Counted from the first letter of the stretch, positions 1 through 9,569 are shown. The stretch: 64,000 nt of DNA from Clostridium sp. MB40-C1 (GCF_030913655.1 NZ_CP133189.1:2356001-2420000); one strand, 5' to 3'. Notes: generated from the sequence alone by a model not told the origin. Numbers and translations are program-made.

Positions 1-240
1 AGTTGTTACAAAAGAACTGAACCAAGCACTGGCTATTTCCATTCCTCTTAATTCTAAAGCTTTTCTTAATACTTTAGTATCTCTTGGGTATTTGTTACCT
101 ACTTCTGAACCAGTGAATCCAGCAAGAGCCATTTCGCTTATGCATTGTTCAAAAGTGTTTTCGCTTCCTAATTCAGGCATGTCGTCATTTGTCCATGCGA
201 TTGGTGCTATACCTAATTTAACAGCATCTTTATTAAACAT
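1..240 (-). CDS. iolE: myo-inosose-2 dehydratase IolE, 5' part only
   Basis: The first 80 codons of a gene that runs off the left edge of the window. The start reads [20 protein letters not shown], and [16 protein letters not shown] is the conserved N-terminus of IolE. IolE removes water from 2-keto-myo-inositol to give the trihydroxycyclohexane-dione that IolD opens. The start ATG has an AAAGGAGA ribosome site 8-10 nt upstream. It follows iolG in the same direction across a 124-nt gap that holds a hairpin. IolE is normally about 300 aa, so some 220 residues lie outside the window. The family call is firm; nothing can be said about the missing C-terminal half. Confidence 0.93.
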   Translation of the reverse strand, partial: MFNKDAVKLGIAPIAWTNDDMPELGSENTFEQCISEMALAGFTGSEVGNKYPRDTKVLRKALELRGMEIASAWFSSFVTT

Positions 241-290
241 TTAATATCTCTCCTTTTATATTTATAAATTTTGTAAATTAACTTTCAAGC

Positions 291-340
291 ATAATCTTTC
301 CAGGCAAAAGGTATCTACCTCATATTCCTGGAAAGATTAT
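291..340 (-). other. 14-bp perfect stem-loop between iolG and iolE
   Basis: Arms at 291-304 and 327-340 are exact reverse complements around a 22-nt loop. Read in the direction of the operon the second arm is not followed by a T-run, so it is not a standard terminator. A processing or mRNA-stability element, or a weak attenuator between iolG and iolE, is more likely (inference). Confidence 0.6.
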
Positions 341-364
341 ATTTTAAATCTAAACTATAAAATA

Positions 365-1378
365 CTAGAATTTGAATTCAGCAAGTTTTACTGGTCTTCC
401 TTCTTCTAATGATTTTTTAGCAGCTAATCCTATTAATACTGGTTGTAATCCATCGTTAGCATTTACAGGAACTTCTGTATCGTTTACGATTGCATCAACG
501 AATTGTCTTACTTCTTCAGCAAATGATTGCATATATCTTTCTAAGAAGAAATATAGAGGTTTTTCTGAAACAATTCCTTCTTCAGTGCTTATTACAGCTG
601 TTGAAGCAGCATCGTTAGCAGTAGCTACTGATCCTTTTGATCCAAATACTTCTGCTCTTTGATCATATCCGTAAGCTGCACGTCTACTGTTATCAATTAC
701 TCCTAAAGCTCCGTTAGCAAATTTTAAAGTTATGATTGCAGTATCTATATCTCCAGCTTCTCCTATAGCAGGGTCAACAAGAACTGTTCCTGCAGCATAA
801 ACTTCTTCTACTTCACTTCCTGAAAGATATCTAACCATGTCAAAATCATGGATTGTCATATCTAGGAATATTCCTCCTGAAACCTTTACATATTCTGCTG
901 GAGGTGCTTCTGGGTCTCTTGAAGTAACTCTGATTATATGTGGTTCTCCTACTTTTCCAGCTAAAACAGCATCTTTAATAGCTTTGAAGTTATGATCAAA
1001 TCTTCTATTAAATCCAACTTGGAATTTTTTTCCTGATTTTTCAACTTCGTCTAAAACTTTTTTAATTCTTCCAAGATCGTGGTCAACTGGTTTTTCACAG
1101 AAAACATGTTTTCCAGCTTGAAGAGCTTCTAATGATATTTGTGAGTGAGTATCTGTTGAAGAACAAACTAATACTGCTTCGATTTCTTTATCGTTTAGTA
1201 TTTCTTTGTAATCCTTGTATATTTCTTTAACTCCCATTGATTTAGCCCATTCAGCAGTTGCATCGTTCATGAATGGATCAGCAATAGCTTTAACTTCAGC
1301 ATTTGGAACATACTTAGCAATACTCTCAGTATGAACTTTTCCTATTCTTCCTGCACCAATAATACCTACTTTTAACAT
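365..1378 (-). CDS. iolG: inositol 2-dehydrogenase IolG
   Basis: NAD-dependent oxidation of myo-inositol to 2-keto-myo-inositol, the first cytosolic step of inositol breakdown. It is 337 aa, close to the usual length of the Gfo/Idh/MocA family. The N-terminal Rossmann fold shows GIIGAGRIGKVH (residues 5-16), and the EKP motif with the catalytic lysine is seen in CEKPVDHD near residue 95. A further DMTIHDFDM segment near residue 175 carries the histidine of the active site. The ATG is preceded by AAAGGAG. It lies between iolD and iolE in a same-strand operon, which supports inositol rather than another polyol as substrate. A related scyllo-inositol dehydrogenase role cannot be excluded. Confidence 0.9.
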   Translation of the reverse strand: MLKVGIIGAGRIGKVHTESIAKYVPNAEVKAIADPFMNDATAEWAKSMGVKEIYKDYKEILNDKEIEAVLVCSSTDTHSQISLEALQAGKHVFCEKPVDHDLGRIKKVLDEVEKSGKKFQVGFNRRFDHNFKAIKDAVLAGKVGEPHIIRVTSRDPEAPPAEYVKVSGGIFLDMTIHDFDMVRYLSGSEVEEVYAAGTVLVDPAIGEAGDIDTAIITLKFANGALGVIDNSRRAAYGYDQRAEVFGSKGSVATANDAASTAVISTEEGIVSEKPLYFFLERYMQSFAEEVRQFVDAIVNDTEVPVNANDGLQPVLIGLAAKKSLEEGRPVKLAEFKF

Positions 1379-1477
1379 AAGTCAGTACTCCTTTACTATT
1401 AAAATATAATTTATATTTATTCGGTTTCTCCTAAATCTTACGGTAAAAGAGAAACCGTTGATAACAACTAATTAAAT

Positions 1478-3412
1478 TTAATATCTTCTAGCTCTATTTA
1501 GGTTTTCTTCTTTATTTTGGTATGCTGCTTGTATTTTTTCACTATTTGAAATTTCTGCTACTCCAACATGCCACCATGAATCATATCCATTCGTCATTGT
1601 CTTTGGCAATACTTTTATATCAATTAAAGTTGAAACTGTTTGTTTTTTAGCATCTTCTATAGCTGTTCTTAACTCTTCTATTGTTTTTACTGTATAAGTT
1701 TTAGCACCATATCCAGCTGCACTCATAGCAAAATCTAAATGCATTAAAGCTCCATCCATTTTACCTGTTTTTGGATTTCTGTATCTGAATTCTGTTCCAA
1801 AACTTCCCATTCCATTACCCATTTGTAGGTTGTTTATGCATCCAAAGCCAGAGTTATCAAATAGGACTACATTTATTTTCTTTCCTTCTTGAATACTTGT
1901 TACTAATTCAGAGTGAAGCATTAAGTAACTTCCATCTCCAAGCATAGTATATACTTCTTTATTAGGTTCAGCCATTTTAGCCCCTAATGCAGCTGCTACT
2001 TCGTATCCCATGCAAGAATAGCCATACTCCATATGATATGTGTTTGGTTTCTTTGGACACCATACTCTTTGAAGGTCTCCTGGTAAACTTCCTGCAGCTC
2101 CTACAACTATTGAATCATCATCAATAAGTTTATTTAATTCTCCAAGTACTCTTGTTTGAGTTAAGCAAGAACCTGTTTCTTTATAGAAGTCAGCTAAAAC
2201 TCCATCAAGATGTCCTGCTATTTCAGGAACAAATCCATCTTCTTTATATTCTATATTAGATAGTCTTTCTAATTCAGCTAACCATTTATCTTTAGCTTCC
2301 TTGATTTCATTAGTGTATGCTGATTTGTATCCTACTTTTTCTAATTCTGCTTGTAATGCTTCTAATCCAACTTTAGCATCTGCTACAACTTTAGTAGCAT
2401 CTAATTTTCCTGCTTGGAATTCAGATATATTTATTGTTAAGAAATCCACTTCTGGATTGCTGAATAATTCTTTAGATCCTGTTGTAAAGTCAGTAAATCT
2501 TGTACCAACTCCAATTACTAAATCTGTGTTTCTTGCTATTATATTTGCAGCTAGGTTACCTGTAACACCAATTCCGCCTAAGTTTAATGAGTAATCCCAT
2601 TCAATTGCACTCTTTCCTGCTTGAGTTTCACCAAATGGTATATTGAATTTTTCAGCAAAATTCTTTAATGCTTCTGCTGCTTCTGAATATCTTACTCCAC
2701 CACCACAGATTAATATTGGTTTTTTCTTATTTTTCATTAATTCAACTGCATCATTTATCGCTTCTGCAGTTGCAGGTCTTCTTTCTATTCTGTGTACACG
2801 TTTTTTGAAGAAGTATTCTGGGAAATCAAAAGCTTCTCCTTGTACATCTTGAGGAAGAGCTATTGTTACAGCACCAGTATTAGCTGTATCAGTTAATACT
2901 CTCATAGCGTTTATCATTGCGCTCATAAGTTGTTCTGGTCTGCTAACTCTGTCCCAATATTTACTAACTGCTCTGAAAGCGTCATTAGTTGATATTGATA
3001 AATCATGTATTTGTTCTATTTGTTGTAATACTGGATCAGGTTGTCTTGTTGCAAATACATCTCCTGGTAATAATAAAACTGGTATATTATTAGCAGTAGC
3101 CGTTGCTGCTGCTGTTACCATATTTGCAGCTCCTGGTCCAACTGATGAAGTACATGCACAAATTTGTTTTCTATGTTTTTGTTTTGCAAATCCCATTGCA
3201 GCTTGTGCCATACCTTGTTCATTACGTCCTTGGTAAACTTCTAATTCACCTGGATCTTGTTCTAAAGCTTGGCCTAAACCAACAACATTACCGTGTCCGA
3301 ATATAGTAAAAATACCTTTTACAAATCTTTCTTGTTTTCCATCAAACTCAACATATTGTTGGTTAAGAAATTTAACTAAAGCTTGAGCGGTAGTCATTCT
3401 AATAGTTTTCAC
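1478..3412 (-). CDS. iolD: trihydroxycyclohexane-1,2-dione hydrolase IolD
   Basis: Thiamine-diphosphate enzyme that opens the ring of 3D-trihydroxycyclohexane-1,2-dione to 5-deoxy-glucuronate. At 644 aa it matches the family length. Domains run: N-terminal ThDP pyrimidine domain with the catalytic glutamate region (residues 40-160), central domain (about 220-360), C-terminal ThDP-binding domain. The ThDP/Mg motif is visible as [11 protein letters not shown] followed about 30 residues later by NSGFGCINN. Several acetolactate-synthase-like stretches ([15 protein letters not shown]) agree. It sits 20 nt downstream of iolB on the same strand and 99 nt upstream of iolG. Confidence 0.93.
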   Translation of the reverse strand: MKTIRMTTAQALVKFLNQQYVEFDGKQERFVKGIFTIFGHGNVVGLGQALEQDPGELEVYQGRNEQGMAQAAMGFAKQKHRKQICACTSSVGPGAANMVTAAATATANNIPVLLLPGDVFATRQPDPVLQQIEQIHDLSISTNDAFRAVSKYWDRVSRPEQLMSAMINAMRVLTDTANTGAVTIALPQDVQGEAFDFPEYFFKKRVHRIERRPATAEAINDAVELMKNKKKPILICGGGVRYSEAAEALKNFAEKFNIPFGETQAGKSAIEWDYSLNLGGIGVTGNLAANIIARNTDLVIGVGTRFTDFTTGSKELFSNPEVDFLTINISEFQAGKLDATKVVADAKVGLEALQAELEKVGYKSAYTNEIKEAKDKWLAELERLSNIEYKEDGFVPEIAGHLDGVLADFYKETGSCLTQTRVLGELNKLIDDDSIVVGAAGSLPGDLQRVWCPKKPNTYHMEYGYSCMGYEVAAALGAKMAEPNKEVYTMLGDGSYLMLHSELVTSIQEGKKINVVLFDNSGFGCINNLQMGNGMGSFGTEFRYRNPKTGKMDGALMHLDFAMSAAGYGAKTYTVKTIEELRTAIEDAKKQTVSTLIDIKVLPKTMTNGYDSWWHVGVAEISNSEKIQAAYQNKEENLNRARRY

Positions 3413-3431
3413 TTTTAATTACCTCCATCTC

Positions 3432-4220
3432 CTATTTCTCTGGCCAAATTTTAACATCTTTGCCTAATAACCATTTATGTTCTTCTGCATCGATTCTATC
3501 TGTCCATGGATTGTTATCTAAGTGTCTTATCATCCAGCAGTAGTACATTGCATATCCTGGAGCAGCTACTTGTGGGTGAACTAATCCTCCTGGAATTATA
3601 GATGTACTGTTATCTTCGATTTTGTAAACATCATCACCTATTATTGAGCATCCAAATCCTTGTGGTTTATTAAACTTGTAGTAATAAACCTCTGGTTGTG
3701 GATGATGGTGTGGTATATAACTAGACCATCTTCCTGGGAAGTTAATAACTTCTCCTATTACTAAGTTTGAGTAAGGTGCATTTGAATAATCAAATACTGT
3801 ACGAACTACTCTTCTAGCAGCATCTTTCCATACGCCTTCTCCAAATATATCGCTTCTACAATCCTCTGGTGAATATAACTTGCAATCGAATTCCTTTTCA
3901 TTATCTGTCTTTTGAAGTATCACTTCTGATTCTTTAACAGCAGTGATTTTTATTTCAACATTTTTAGGAACATGTAGGCACCAAGGATCTTCATCAAAAA
4001 CTGAATTTCTTTCAATTTCTTGCTTATTTCCATTCCATTCTAATACTACTTTACCTGTTAATAATAGAACAGCACTTTCTTTTTCATTATCAAGACAAAC
4101 TTCTTCTTGCCCTGCTTTCATTTTATATACACCGATATCCATTAACATATCTTTGTGTTTTCCATTCATTTCTGTTAAAACATTATATCCTTCTTTAAGT
4201 TGACCTAATCTATCAATCAC
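3432..4220 (-). CDS. iolB: 5-deoxy-glucuronate isomerase IolB
   Basis: Isomerises 5-deoxy-D-glucuronate to 5-dehydro-2-deoxy-D-gluconate. At 262 aa it fits the IolB family, a double-cupin fold. The metal-binding cupin motif is visible in HHHPQPEVYYY near residue 170, and the second conserved segment GLVHPQVAAPGYAMYY near residue 220 follows. It lies between iolC (33-nt gap) and iolD (20-nt gap) on the same strand, as expected for an iol operon. No irregularity is seen. Confidence 0.92.
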   Translation of the reverse strand: MIDRLGQLKEGYNVLTEMNGKHKDMLMDIGVYKMKAGQEEVCLDNEKESAVLLLTGKVVLEWNGNKQEIERNSVFDEDPWCLHVPKNVEIKITAVKESEVILQKTDNEKEFDCKLYSPEDCRSDIFGEGVWKDAARRVVRTVFDYSNAPYSNLVIGEVINFPGRWSSYIPHHHPQPEVYYYKFNKPQGFGCSIIGDDVYKIEDNSTSIIPGGLVHPQVAAPGYAMYYCWMIRHLDNNPWTDRIDAEEHKWLLGKDVKIWPEK

Positions 4221-4252
4221 CCTTAATTACCTTCTTTCTATAAAACAATCTT

Positions 4253-5269
4253 TTAAGCTCTAGCTATCATTTCACCGTATTCTTCTTTCTTTTGGCGAAT
4301 AAATTCTTTTACTTGTTCTGCTGAAGGCATATCTTCAGAACAACTGTGACTAGCAACTAGCATAGCTGCTGAAGCACTACCAAATTCTAAAGCATCGATT
4401 ACATCCCAGCCTTCCATTAAAGCATACATAAATGCTGAACCATAAGCATCTCCGCCACCGAAAGATTTTAATAATTTAACCGGGAATGGTTTTATTTTAA
4501 ATGATTGTCCGTCATCTGTATAGGCTGTTGAACCTTCTTTTCCGTGTTTAATAACAACTATTTTATTTCCAGCTTCAATCCATCTTGCTGCTGTTTCCTG
4601 ATCAGTGCTACCTGGACTTATGATTTGTTCCATTAAATCAAATTCTTCTCTTGAACCCATTACAATATCACTCATTCTAGCAGCCATTGCATAATAAACT
4701 GCAATCTCTTCTTTTGATTTCCAAGTATAGCTTCTATAGTCTACATCAAAAATTACTACTGTGCCATGTTTTTTAGCATACTCTATAGCCACAAAACAAG
4801 CTTCTCTTGAAGGACTTGCTGCTAATGCTACACCTGATACAACGATTGCTTTTGCACTTTTTATATAATCTTCATTTATATCTTCTGGAGATAATTGAAG
4901 ATCCGCTATACCATTTCTATACATTAAAATACTACTTTCTGTTGGGCTTAAGATTTCAGTGAATGTTAATCCTAATGATTCACCATTCTTAGCTACAGAA
5001 ACATTTGAAGTATCTATACCTTCTTTTTCAAAGTAATTAGTTACGAATTTTCCAAATTGATCATCAGAAACTTTTCCGATAAATCCTACTTTTTTCCCTA
5101 ATCTAGCCATTCCAACTGCTATATTTGCTGGAGAACCTCCAACGTATTTTGTAAAAGTTCTACTTTCTTCTAAAGGTCTGTGTATTTCATTTGGGTTAAA
5201 ATCAATAGCAACTCTTCCTATAGGTATTATATCTAATGGTTTAGAGCTATCAAATTTTATATTGTTCAT
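4253..5269 (-). CDS. iolC: 5-dehydro-2-deoxygluconokinase IolC
   Basis: PfkB-family sugar kinase that phosphorylates 5-dehydro-2-deoxy-gluconate with ATP. At 338 aa it has both PfkB signatures: GGSPANIAVGMARLGKKVGF near residue 44 and SFGGGDAYGSAFMYALMEG near residue 268, where the GGGDAY aspartate is the catalytic base. Placement between iolJ and iolB gives the substrate. The product passes to the aldolase encoded just upstream (21-nt gap). Confidence 0.92.
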   Translation of the reverse strand: MNNIKFDSSKPLDIIPIGRVAIDFNPNEIHRPLEESRTFTKYVGGSPANIAVGMARLGKKVGFIGKVSDDQFGKFVTNYFEKEGIDTSNVSVAKNGESLGLTFTEILSPTESSILMYRNGIADLQLSPEDINEDYIKSAKAIVVSGVALAASPSREACFVAIEYAKKHGTVVIFDVDYRSYTWKSKEEIAVYYAMAARMSDIVMGSREEFDLMEQIISPGSTDQETAARWIEAGNKIVVIKHGKEGSTAYTDDGQSFKIKPFPVKLLKSFGGGDAYGSAFMYALMEGWDVIDALEFGSASAAMLVASHSCSEDMPSAEQVKEFIRQKKEEYGEMIARA

Positions 5270-5290
5270 TATAAATTGCCTCCTTACAAA

Positions 5291-6136
5291 TTATGCTCTG
5301 TTATTACTTCCAAAAATATTCATATGATTTTTTACATTTTCATATGCACCTTCAATAACTTTTTGGTGATAAGTAAAATAGTCTACTGATTCAGAACTCT
5401 TGAATAATTCATCTACTCTCTTAACCACGTTATTGAATGTAGCTGTAGCAACATTTATTTTCTTTACACCATTTTTAATACAGTTTCTAAATCCGTCCGC
5501 ATCAATACCTGATCCTCCATGTAAAACTAAAGGTATCTTTACTTCGTTATCGATTTCTTTTAATCTGCCCAACTGTAAAACCGGCGTTTCTTTATATACT
5601 CCATGAGCATTTCCTATAGCTACCGCTAATGCATCTACGTTTGTTTCCTCTGCAAAACGCTTAGCCTCTTCTACGCTAGTAATTAACATACTTATATCTT
5701 GAGAACCATCTTCACTTCCGCCAACTCTTCCTATTTCAGCTTCAACAGTTGCTCCATATTTCTTAGCTAATTCTATTACTTCTTTTGTCTTTTTGATGTT
5801 TTCATCTAATGGCAAGTGAGAACCATCAAACATTACTGAAGTAAATCCTAACTCTAAAGCTTGTTTAATAGTTTCAATTGTCATTCCATGATCTAAGTGA
5901 ACAGCCACAGGAACTTTTGCTTTTTTAGCAGCTTCTATCATTACTGGTCCAATTAAGTATAATGGTGAATGTTTTAATCTTACCTCTGCAATTTGTAATA
6001 TTAAAGGTGAGTTTAATTCTTCAGCAGCTTTAACAGCTCCCATAATCATTTCCATATTTGCTATACTAAATGCACCAACACCGTAATCTAATTTATCTGC
6101 CTTTTCTAGCAACTCTTTCATTTTAACTAGTGACAT
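5291..6136 (-). CDS. iolJ: 6-phospho-5-dehydro-2-deoxy-D-gluconate aldolase IolJ (class II)
   Basis: Zinc-dependent class II aldolase of 281 aa that should split the phosphorylated inositol product into dihydroxyacetone phosphate and malonate semialdehyde. Metal-site motifs are visible: VHLDHGMT near residue 80, FDGSHLPLDEN near residue 105, AEIGRVGGSEDG near residue 135, NAHGVYK near 175 and HGGSGID near 207. On sequence alone it could be a fructose- or tagatose-bisphosphate aldolase, since all share this fold. Position beside iolC makes the IolJ role the best reading. Confidence 0.85.
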   Translation of the reverse strand: MSLVKMKELLEKADKLDYGVGAFSIANMEMIMGAVKAAEELNSPLILQIAEVRLKHSPLYLIGPVMIEAAKKAKVPVAVHLDHGMTIETIKQALELGFTSVMFDGSHLPLDENIKKTKEVIELAKKYGATVEAEIGRVGGSEDGSQDISMLITSVEEAKRFAEETNVDALAVAIGNAHGVYKETPVLQLGRLKEIDNEVKIPLVLHGGSGIDADGFRNCIKNGVKKINVATATFNNVVKRVDELFKSSESVDYFTYHQKVIEGAYENVKNHMNIFGSNNRA

Positions 6137-6180
6137 TATAGTTTGCTCCTCCCTAACTACATCAACTCAAGACTAGGAAA

Positions 6181-7335
6181 TTAATTCCATAGTCTTGTGT
6201 AAATATCTATGACATCTTGCTTTGAAGGTTGTTTTATTGTATTAGCAGGGCTTCCACTTGCTAGTGCATCTTCTGCCATCTTGTCCATATTTGTAAAGAA
6301 CTCTTCACGTTCTATTCCGAAATCTTCTAAAGTAGGAATGTTTATGTCATTACATAATTTTTTAACTTCTAATACTAATGCTTTTGCAGCATCCATATCA
6401 GACATACCTTCTTTGTAAGCTCCTATTACTTTTGCAATTTGTGCAAAACGTTCAGTTGCTCCTTCTATTGCAAATTCTAAACATTCTCCTATTAACATAG
6501 CATTTGCAATTCCGTGTGGTACATGGAATAATGCTCCTATCGGTCTGCTCATTCCATGGATGATTGTAACTGAAGCATTGTTGAAAGCTATTCCTGCTTC
6601 TAATGCTCCAAGAGCCATCTCATTTCTTGCTTCAAAATTCTTTCCATCATTATACGCAGTTCTTAAATTTGCAAAAATACGTTTTATAGCTGATAAAGCA
6701 AATGTATCAGATAATGGTTGAGCAAGTCTTGAAGTATAAGACTCAATAGCATGAGTTAAAGCATCTATACCAGTTGCAGCGGTAACATTAGTTGGTGATG
6801 TCATTGTCATTTCTGCATCAACTAAAGCTAAAGTTGGAACTACATTTGGTCCTTTCAATAACATTTTAACATTATTTTTTGTATCTGCTATTATTGTAAA
6901 TTGTGTAGCTTCTGAACCTGTTCCAGCTGTAGTTGGTATAGCTACAAGTGGTGGCATAGGATTCGGAATGACTTTTCCCATATAATCAGTTATTTTTCCT
7001 GGGTTTGTGATCATTGCTCCTATAGCTTTAGCAGCATCTATTGGACTTCCTCCACCTAACGCTACTAAAAAATCACAACCGTTTTCTTTGTATAATTTTA
7101 TTCCTTCTTCAACTATTACATCAGTAGGTTCTTTGTTAACTCCACTGTAAATTTCATATTGTATTCCATTTTCTTTTAATACTTCTGTAACTTTATCTAC
7201 ATTTCCAATTTGGACCATTATGTTATCGGTTACAATTAAAGCTTTCTCTCCAAATTCTTTAATGTAAACTCCCGCTTCTCCTAAAGCATTTTTTCCTGAG
7301 ATAATATTCTTAGGAACTATAAATTTGTGTGCCAC
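6181..7335 (-). CDS. iron-containing alcohol dehydrogenase at the head of the iol operon
   Basis: Group III iron-dependent alcohol dehydrogenase of about 384 aa. The NAD site GGGSPIDAAKAIG lies near residue 94. The metal ligands are visible as Asp and His in GIDALTHAIESYTS and two His in IIHGMSRPIGALFHVPHG. I place the start at the GTG of 7335 because a GGGGGGA run lies 7 nt upstream and the protein then begins VAHKFIVPKNIISGKNAL, typical of the family. An ATG 15 nt further up would put that G-run inside the gene. It is the first gene of the inositol operon. An aldehyde product of the pathway, malonate semialdehyde, is a plausible substrate (reduction to 3-hydroxypropionate), but this is inference. 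Confidence 0.87.
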   Translation of the reverse strand: MAHKFIVPKNIISGKNALGEAGVYIKEFGEKALIVTDNIMVQIGNVDKVTEVLKENGIQYEIYSGVNKEPTDVIVEEGIKLYKENGCDFLVALGGGSPIDAAKAIGAMITNPGKITDYMGKVIPNPMPPLVAIPTTAGTGSEATQFTIIADTKNNVKMLLKGPNVVPTLALVDAEMTMTSPTNVTAATGIDALTHAIESYTSRLAQPLSDTFALSAIKRIFANLRTAYNDGKNFEARNEMALGALEAGIAFNNASVTIIHGMSRPIGALFHVPHGIANAMLIGECLEFAIEGATERFAQIAKVIGAYKEGMSDMDAAKALVLEVKKLCNDINIPTLEDFGIEREEFFTNMDKMAEDALASGSPANTIKQPSKQDVIDIYTRLWN

Positions 7336-7571
7336 AAGGCTTCCCCCCATTTCATAAAATTCCAAACTACTACATGTTTTGAGTAACTCTTATGAATTTA
7401 TTGTCATCTTTTGATTAAATTTTACTCCACTTATCACTCATTGTCAATTATTTTTTTTATTTTTTATATTGTTTTATAATTTTAATATAATTTCATGGTT
7501 AAGTTTTGGTTAACTTTTGTATATACATCTTGTAATTTTGTATGTTTTTTTATATAATTATAATATATTTA

Positions 7572-7596
7572 TATGTAACTTTTAAAAATTTACATA
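7572..7596. promoter_or_regulatory. 25-bp dyad, candidate IolR operator 1
   Basis: Near-perfect inverted repeat: outer arms TATGTAA and TTACATA, inner TTTT/AAAA, with 11 of 12 positions paired around a central A. It lies in the middle of the iolR-iol intergenic region and shares the TGTAA half-word with the second dyad. Operator function is inferred from symmetry and place. Confidence 0.45.
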
Positions 7597-7626
7597 AATA
7601 TATAAGTAAGAAACATGTAATTTGTT

Positions 7627-7654
7627 TTACACTTTTAAATATTTGAAAATGTAA
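7627..7654. promoter_or_regulatory. 28-bp dyad, candidate IolR operator 2
   Basis: Inverted repeat with 12 of 14 positions paired (outer TTACA and TGTAA). It ends 7 nt before the GGGGGGG ribosome site of the regulator gene, where a bound repressor would block transcription of the regulator itself. Autoregulation is inference. Confidence 0.45.
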
Positions 7655-7675
7655 CCTAAGTGGGGGGGACAAAAG

Positions 7676-8467
7676 TTGAAATCAGATAGATTAAGAGAAA
7701 TGGAAAGTTATATATTAAAACATGAGAGTGTTTCAATAAATGCTTTATGCTCCATTTTCGATGTTTCAAAAAACACTATAAGAAGGGATCTTGGTGAACT
7801 CCAAAAAAAGGGTATAATAAAAAAAGTATATGGTGGAGTTACTTTAAGTGATAGCCAAAAAGACACAGTACCTTTTTCAGAAAGAGAGATAAAAAACAAA
7901 TCAGGGAAACAAGTTCTTTGTGAAGCTGCAAGTTCATTAGTAAATGATGGTGATATTATATTTATTGATTCAGGAACAACTACAATGCACATGCTTCCTT
8001 TTTTATCAGACAAGGACAATCTCACCATAATAACTAATAATATTAATGTTTTAATAAACTCTCTTCCGTATCCTAATTTAAATATATTGTCTACAGGAGG
8101 ATCATTATTTAGAGAAACAAACTCTCTTATAGGAATAGAAGCTGTAAACTTTCTACAAAACTATAATATTTCCAAAGCTTTTATGGCATCAACTGGAGTT
8201 TCCATTTCAAAAGGTGTTACCAACTCCTCTTGTATTGAGTATCAAATTAAGAAAAAGGTAGTAGAAAAAAGTGATAACATAATAGTTTTAGCTGACGAAT
8301 CAAAATTGGGTGTAGCATCTTTAATGACCTATTGTGAATTACAGGATATAGATGTGTTTATTACAGATAAAACACCTCCTAAACCTTTCCAACATTTCTT
8401 TCAGCAGAATAATGTTGAAGTAATTGTTCCAACTTTATATAAAGAAAAAGAGACTGTAAATATTTAA
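7676..8467 (+). CDS. iolR: DeoR-family regulator, probable IolR
   Basis: A 263-aa transcription factor. The N-terminal DeoR winged helix-turn-helix is visible as SINALCSIFDVSKNTIRRDL (residues 19-38) followed by QKKGIIKKVYGGV. The C-terminal DeoR effector domain follows, with DSGTTTMHMLP near residue 97, TNNINVL near 120 and LADESKLG near 200. The start is a TTG seven nt after a GGGGGGG run; no ATG is better placed. It is divergent from the inositol operon, with two dyads in between, so it most likely represses that operon until an inositol-derived phosphate binds. The ligand is not readable from the sequence. Confidence 0.85.
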   Translation: MKSDRLREMESYILKHESVSINALCSIFDVSKNTIRRDLGELQKKGIIKKVYGGVTLSDSQKDTVPFSEREIKNKSGKQVLCEAASSLVNDGDIIFIDSGTTTMHMLPFLSDKDNLTIITNNINVLINSLPYPNLNILSTGGSLFRETNSLIGIEAVNFLQNYNISKAFMASTGVSISKGVTNSSCIEYQIKKKVVEKSDNIIVLADESKLGVASLMTYCELQDIDVFITDKTPPKPFQHFFQQNNVEVIVPTLYKEKETVNI

Positions 8468-8492
8468 TTATATTTACAGTCTCTTTTTCTTT
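8441..8492 (+). terminator. strong terminator overlapping the iolR stop
   Basis: Perfect 22-bp arms at 8441-8462 and 8471-8492 with an 8-nt loop. The left arm covers the last codons of iolR, and the second arm ends in a T-rich run. Confidence 0.85.
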
Positions 8493-8609
8493 ATAAATTT
8501 ATGCTATCATTATAATATAGAGTACTTTAGATTATTGGATAACAATAAATCAAAACAAATTTTTCAATAATCTAATCATAGAATTTAATATGAAAAGGAG
8601 TGTGTTTAT

Positions 8610-9566
8610 ATGCGTATTGTTATGTTAGAACCATTAGGAATAAGCGAAAATGATGTACAAACTTTATCTAAATCACTCACATCTAAAGGACATGAATTTG
8701 TACCTTGCTACAATAAAATAGAAACTAATGAAGGTTTATTAGCTCAAGCTAGTGGAGCAGATGTATTTATTATTGCAAATTCTCCATTAAATAGAGATAT
8801 AATAGAGTCTGCTTCTAATCTAAAAATGATATCTGTTGCTTTTACAGGTATAGATCATGTAGATATAGCCGCTTGCAAAGAAAAAGGTATTACTATCTGC
8901 AATGCAGCTGGATACTCCACTAATTCTGTTGCGGAATTAACCTTTGGTCTTATCCTATCAACCTTTAGAAACATAATTCCATGTGATATAGCCACAAGAG
9001 AAGGCAAAACCAAAGCAGGTTTAGTTGGTAATGAACTTTATGGTAAAACTCTAGGGATTATAGGTACAGGCTCTATTGGAAAAAGAGTTGCTGAAATAGG
9101 TAAGGCTTTTGGGTGCAAACTACTAGGCTATAGCAGGACTCAAAAAGAAGATGCTAAAAACATAGGCATTACATATGTTACTTTAGAAAACCTCTTAAAA
9201 GAAAGCGATATAGTATCTTTGCATGTTCCTCTTACAGATGAAACAAAACTACTTATAAATAAAAAAAATCTATCTTTAATGAAACCTTCATCTATTTTAA
9301 TAAATGCAGCAAGAGGTGGAGTTGTAGATAGTGAAGCCTTAGCTGATGCATTAAACAATGAAAAGATTGCTGGAGCTGGAATAGACGTATTTGAAATGGA
9401 ACCTCCAATTCCTACAAATCACCCACTTTTAAATGCCAAAAATGTTGTTCTAACACCTCATGCTGCTTTTGCTACAGATGAATCTATGCTTAAAAGAGCA
9501 AAAATAACTTTTGGCAACATAACAAAATGGCTTGAAGGTAATCCACAAAACCTTATGAAACTTTAG
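8610..9566 (+). CDS. D-2-hydroxyacid dehydrogenase (NAD-dependent)
   Basis: A 318-aa member of the D-isomer-specific 2-hydroxyacid dehydrogenase family, which interconverts 2-keto acids and D-2-hydroxy acids with NAD(P). The NAD site GIIGTGSIGKRVAEIG is near residue 150. The catalytic triad is in place: Arg in NAARGGVVD (about 235), Glu in VFEMEPP (about 263), His in TPHAAF (about 287). An AAAAGGAG ribosome site lies upstream. It follows iolR but sits behind a strong terminator, so it has its own promoter. Substrate (hydroxypyruvate, phosphoglycerate or other) is not decidable. The fold-back repeat starts right after its stop codon. Confidence 0.87.
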   Translation: MRIVMLEPLGISENDVQTLSKSLTSKGHEFVPCYNKIETNEGLLAQASGADVFIIANSPLNRDIIESASNLKMISVAFTGIDHVDIAACKEKGITICNAAGYSTNSVAELTFGLILSTFRNIIPCDIATREGKTKAGLVGNELYGKTLGIIGTGSIGKRVAEIGKAFGCKLLGYSRTQKEDAKNIGITYVTLENLLKESDIVSLHVPLTDETKLLINKKNLSLMKPSSILINAARGGVVDSEALADALNNEKIAGAGIDVFEMEPPIPTNHPLLNAKNVVLTPHAAFATDESMLKRAKITFGNITKWLEGNPQNLMKL

Positions 9567-9569
9567 AAA

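Larger units (their letters stand above)
7336..7675. promoter_or_regulatory. divergent iol operon / iolR control region
   Basis: A 340-bp, very A/T-rich gap between the divergent operon and its regulator. It holds repeated TGTAA/TTACA words at 7531, 7574, 7590, 7616, 7627 and 7650. Several are arranged as dyads (listed separately). No clear catabolite-repression (cre) box was found by eye. Promoter hexamers are too ambiguous in this A/T background to assign. Confidence 0.6.

Noticed and set aside
7336-7675. cre (CcpA) site in the iol control region
   Set aside because: No segment fits the cre pattern well enough in the A/T-rich background.
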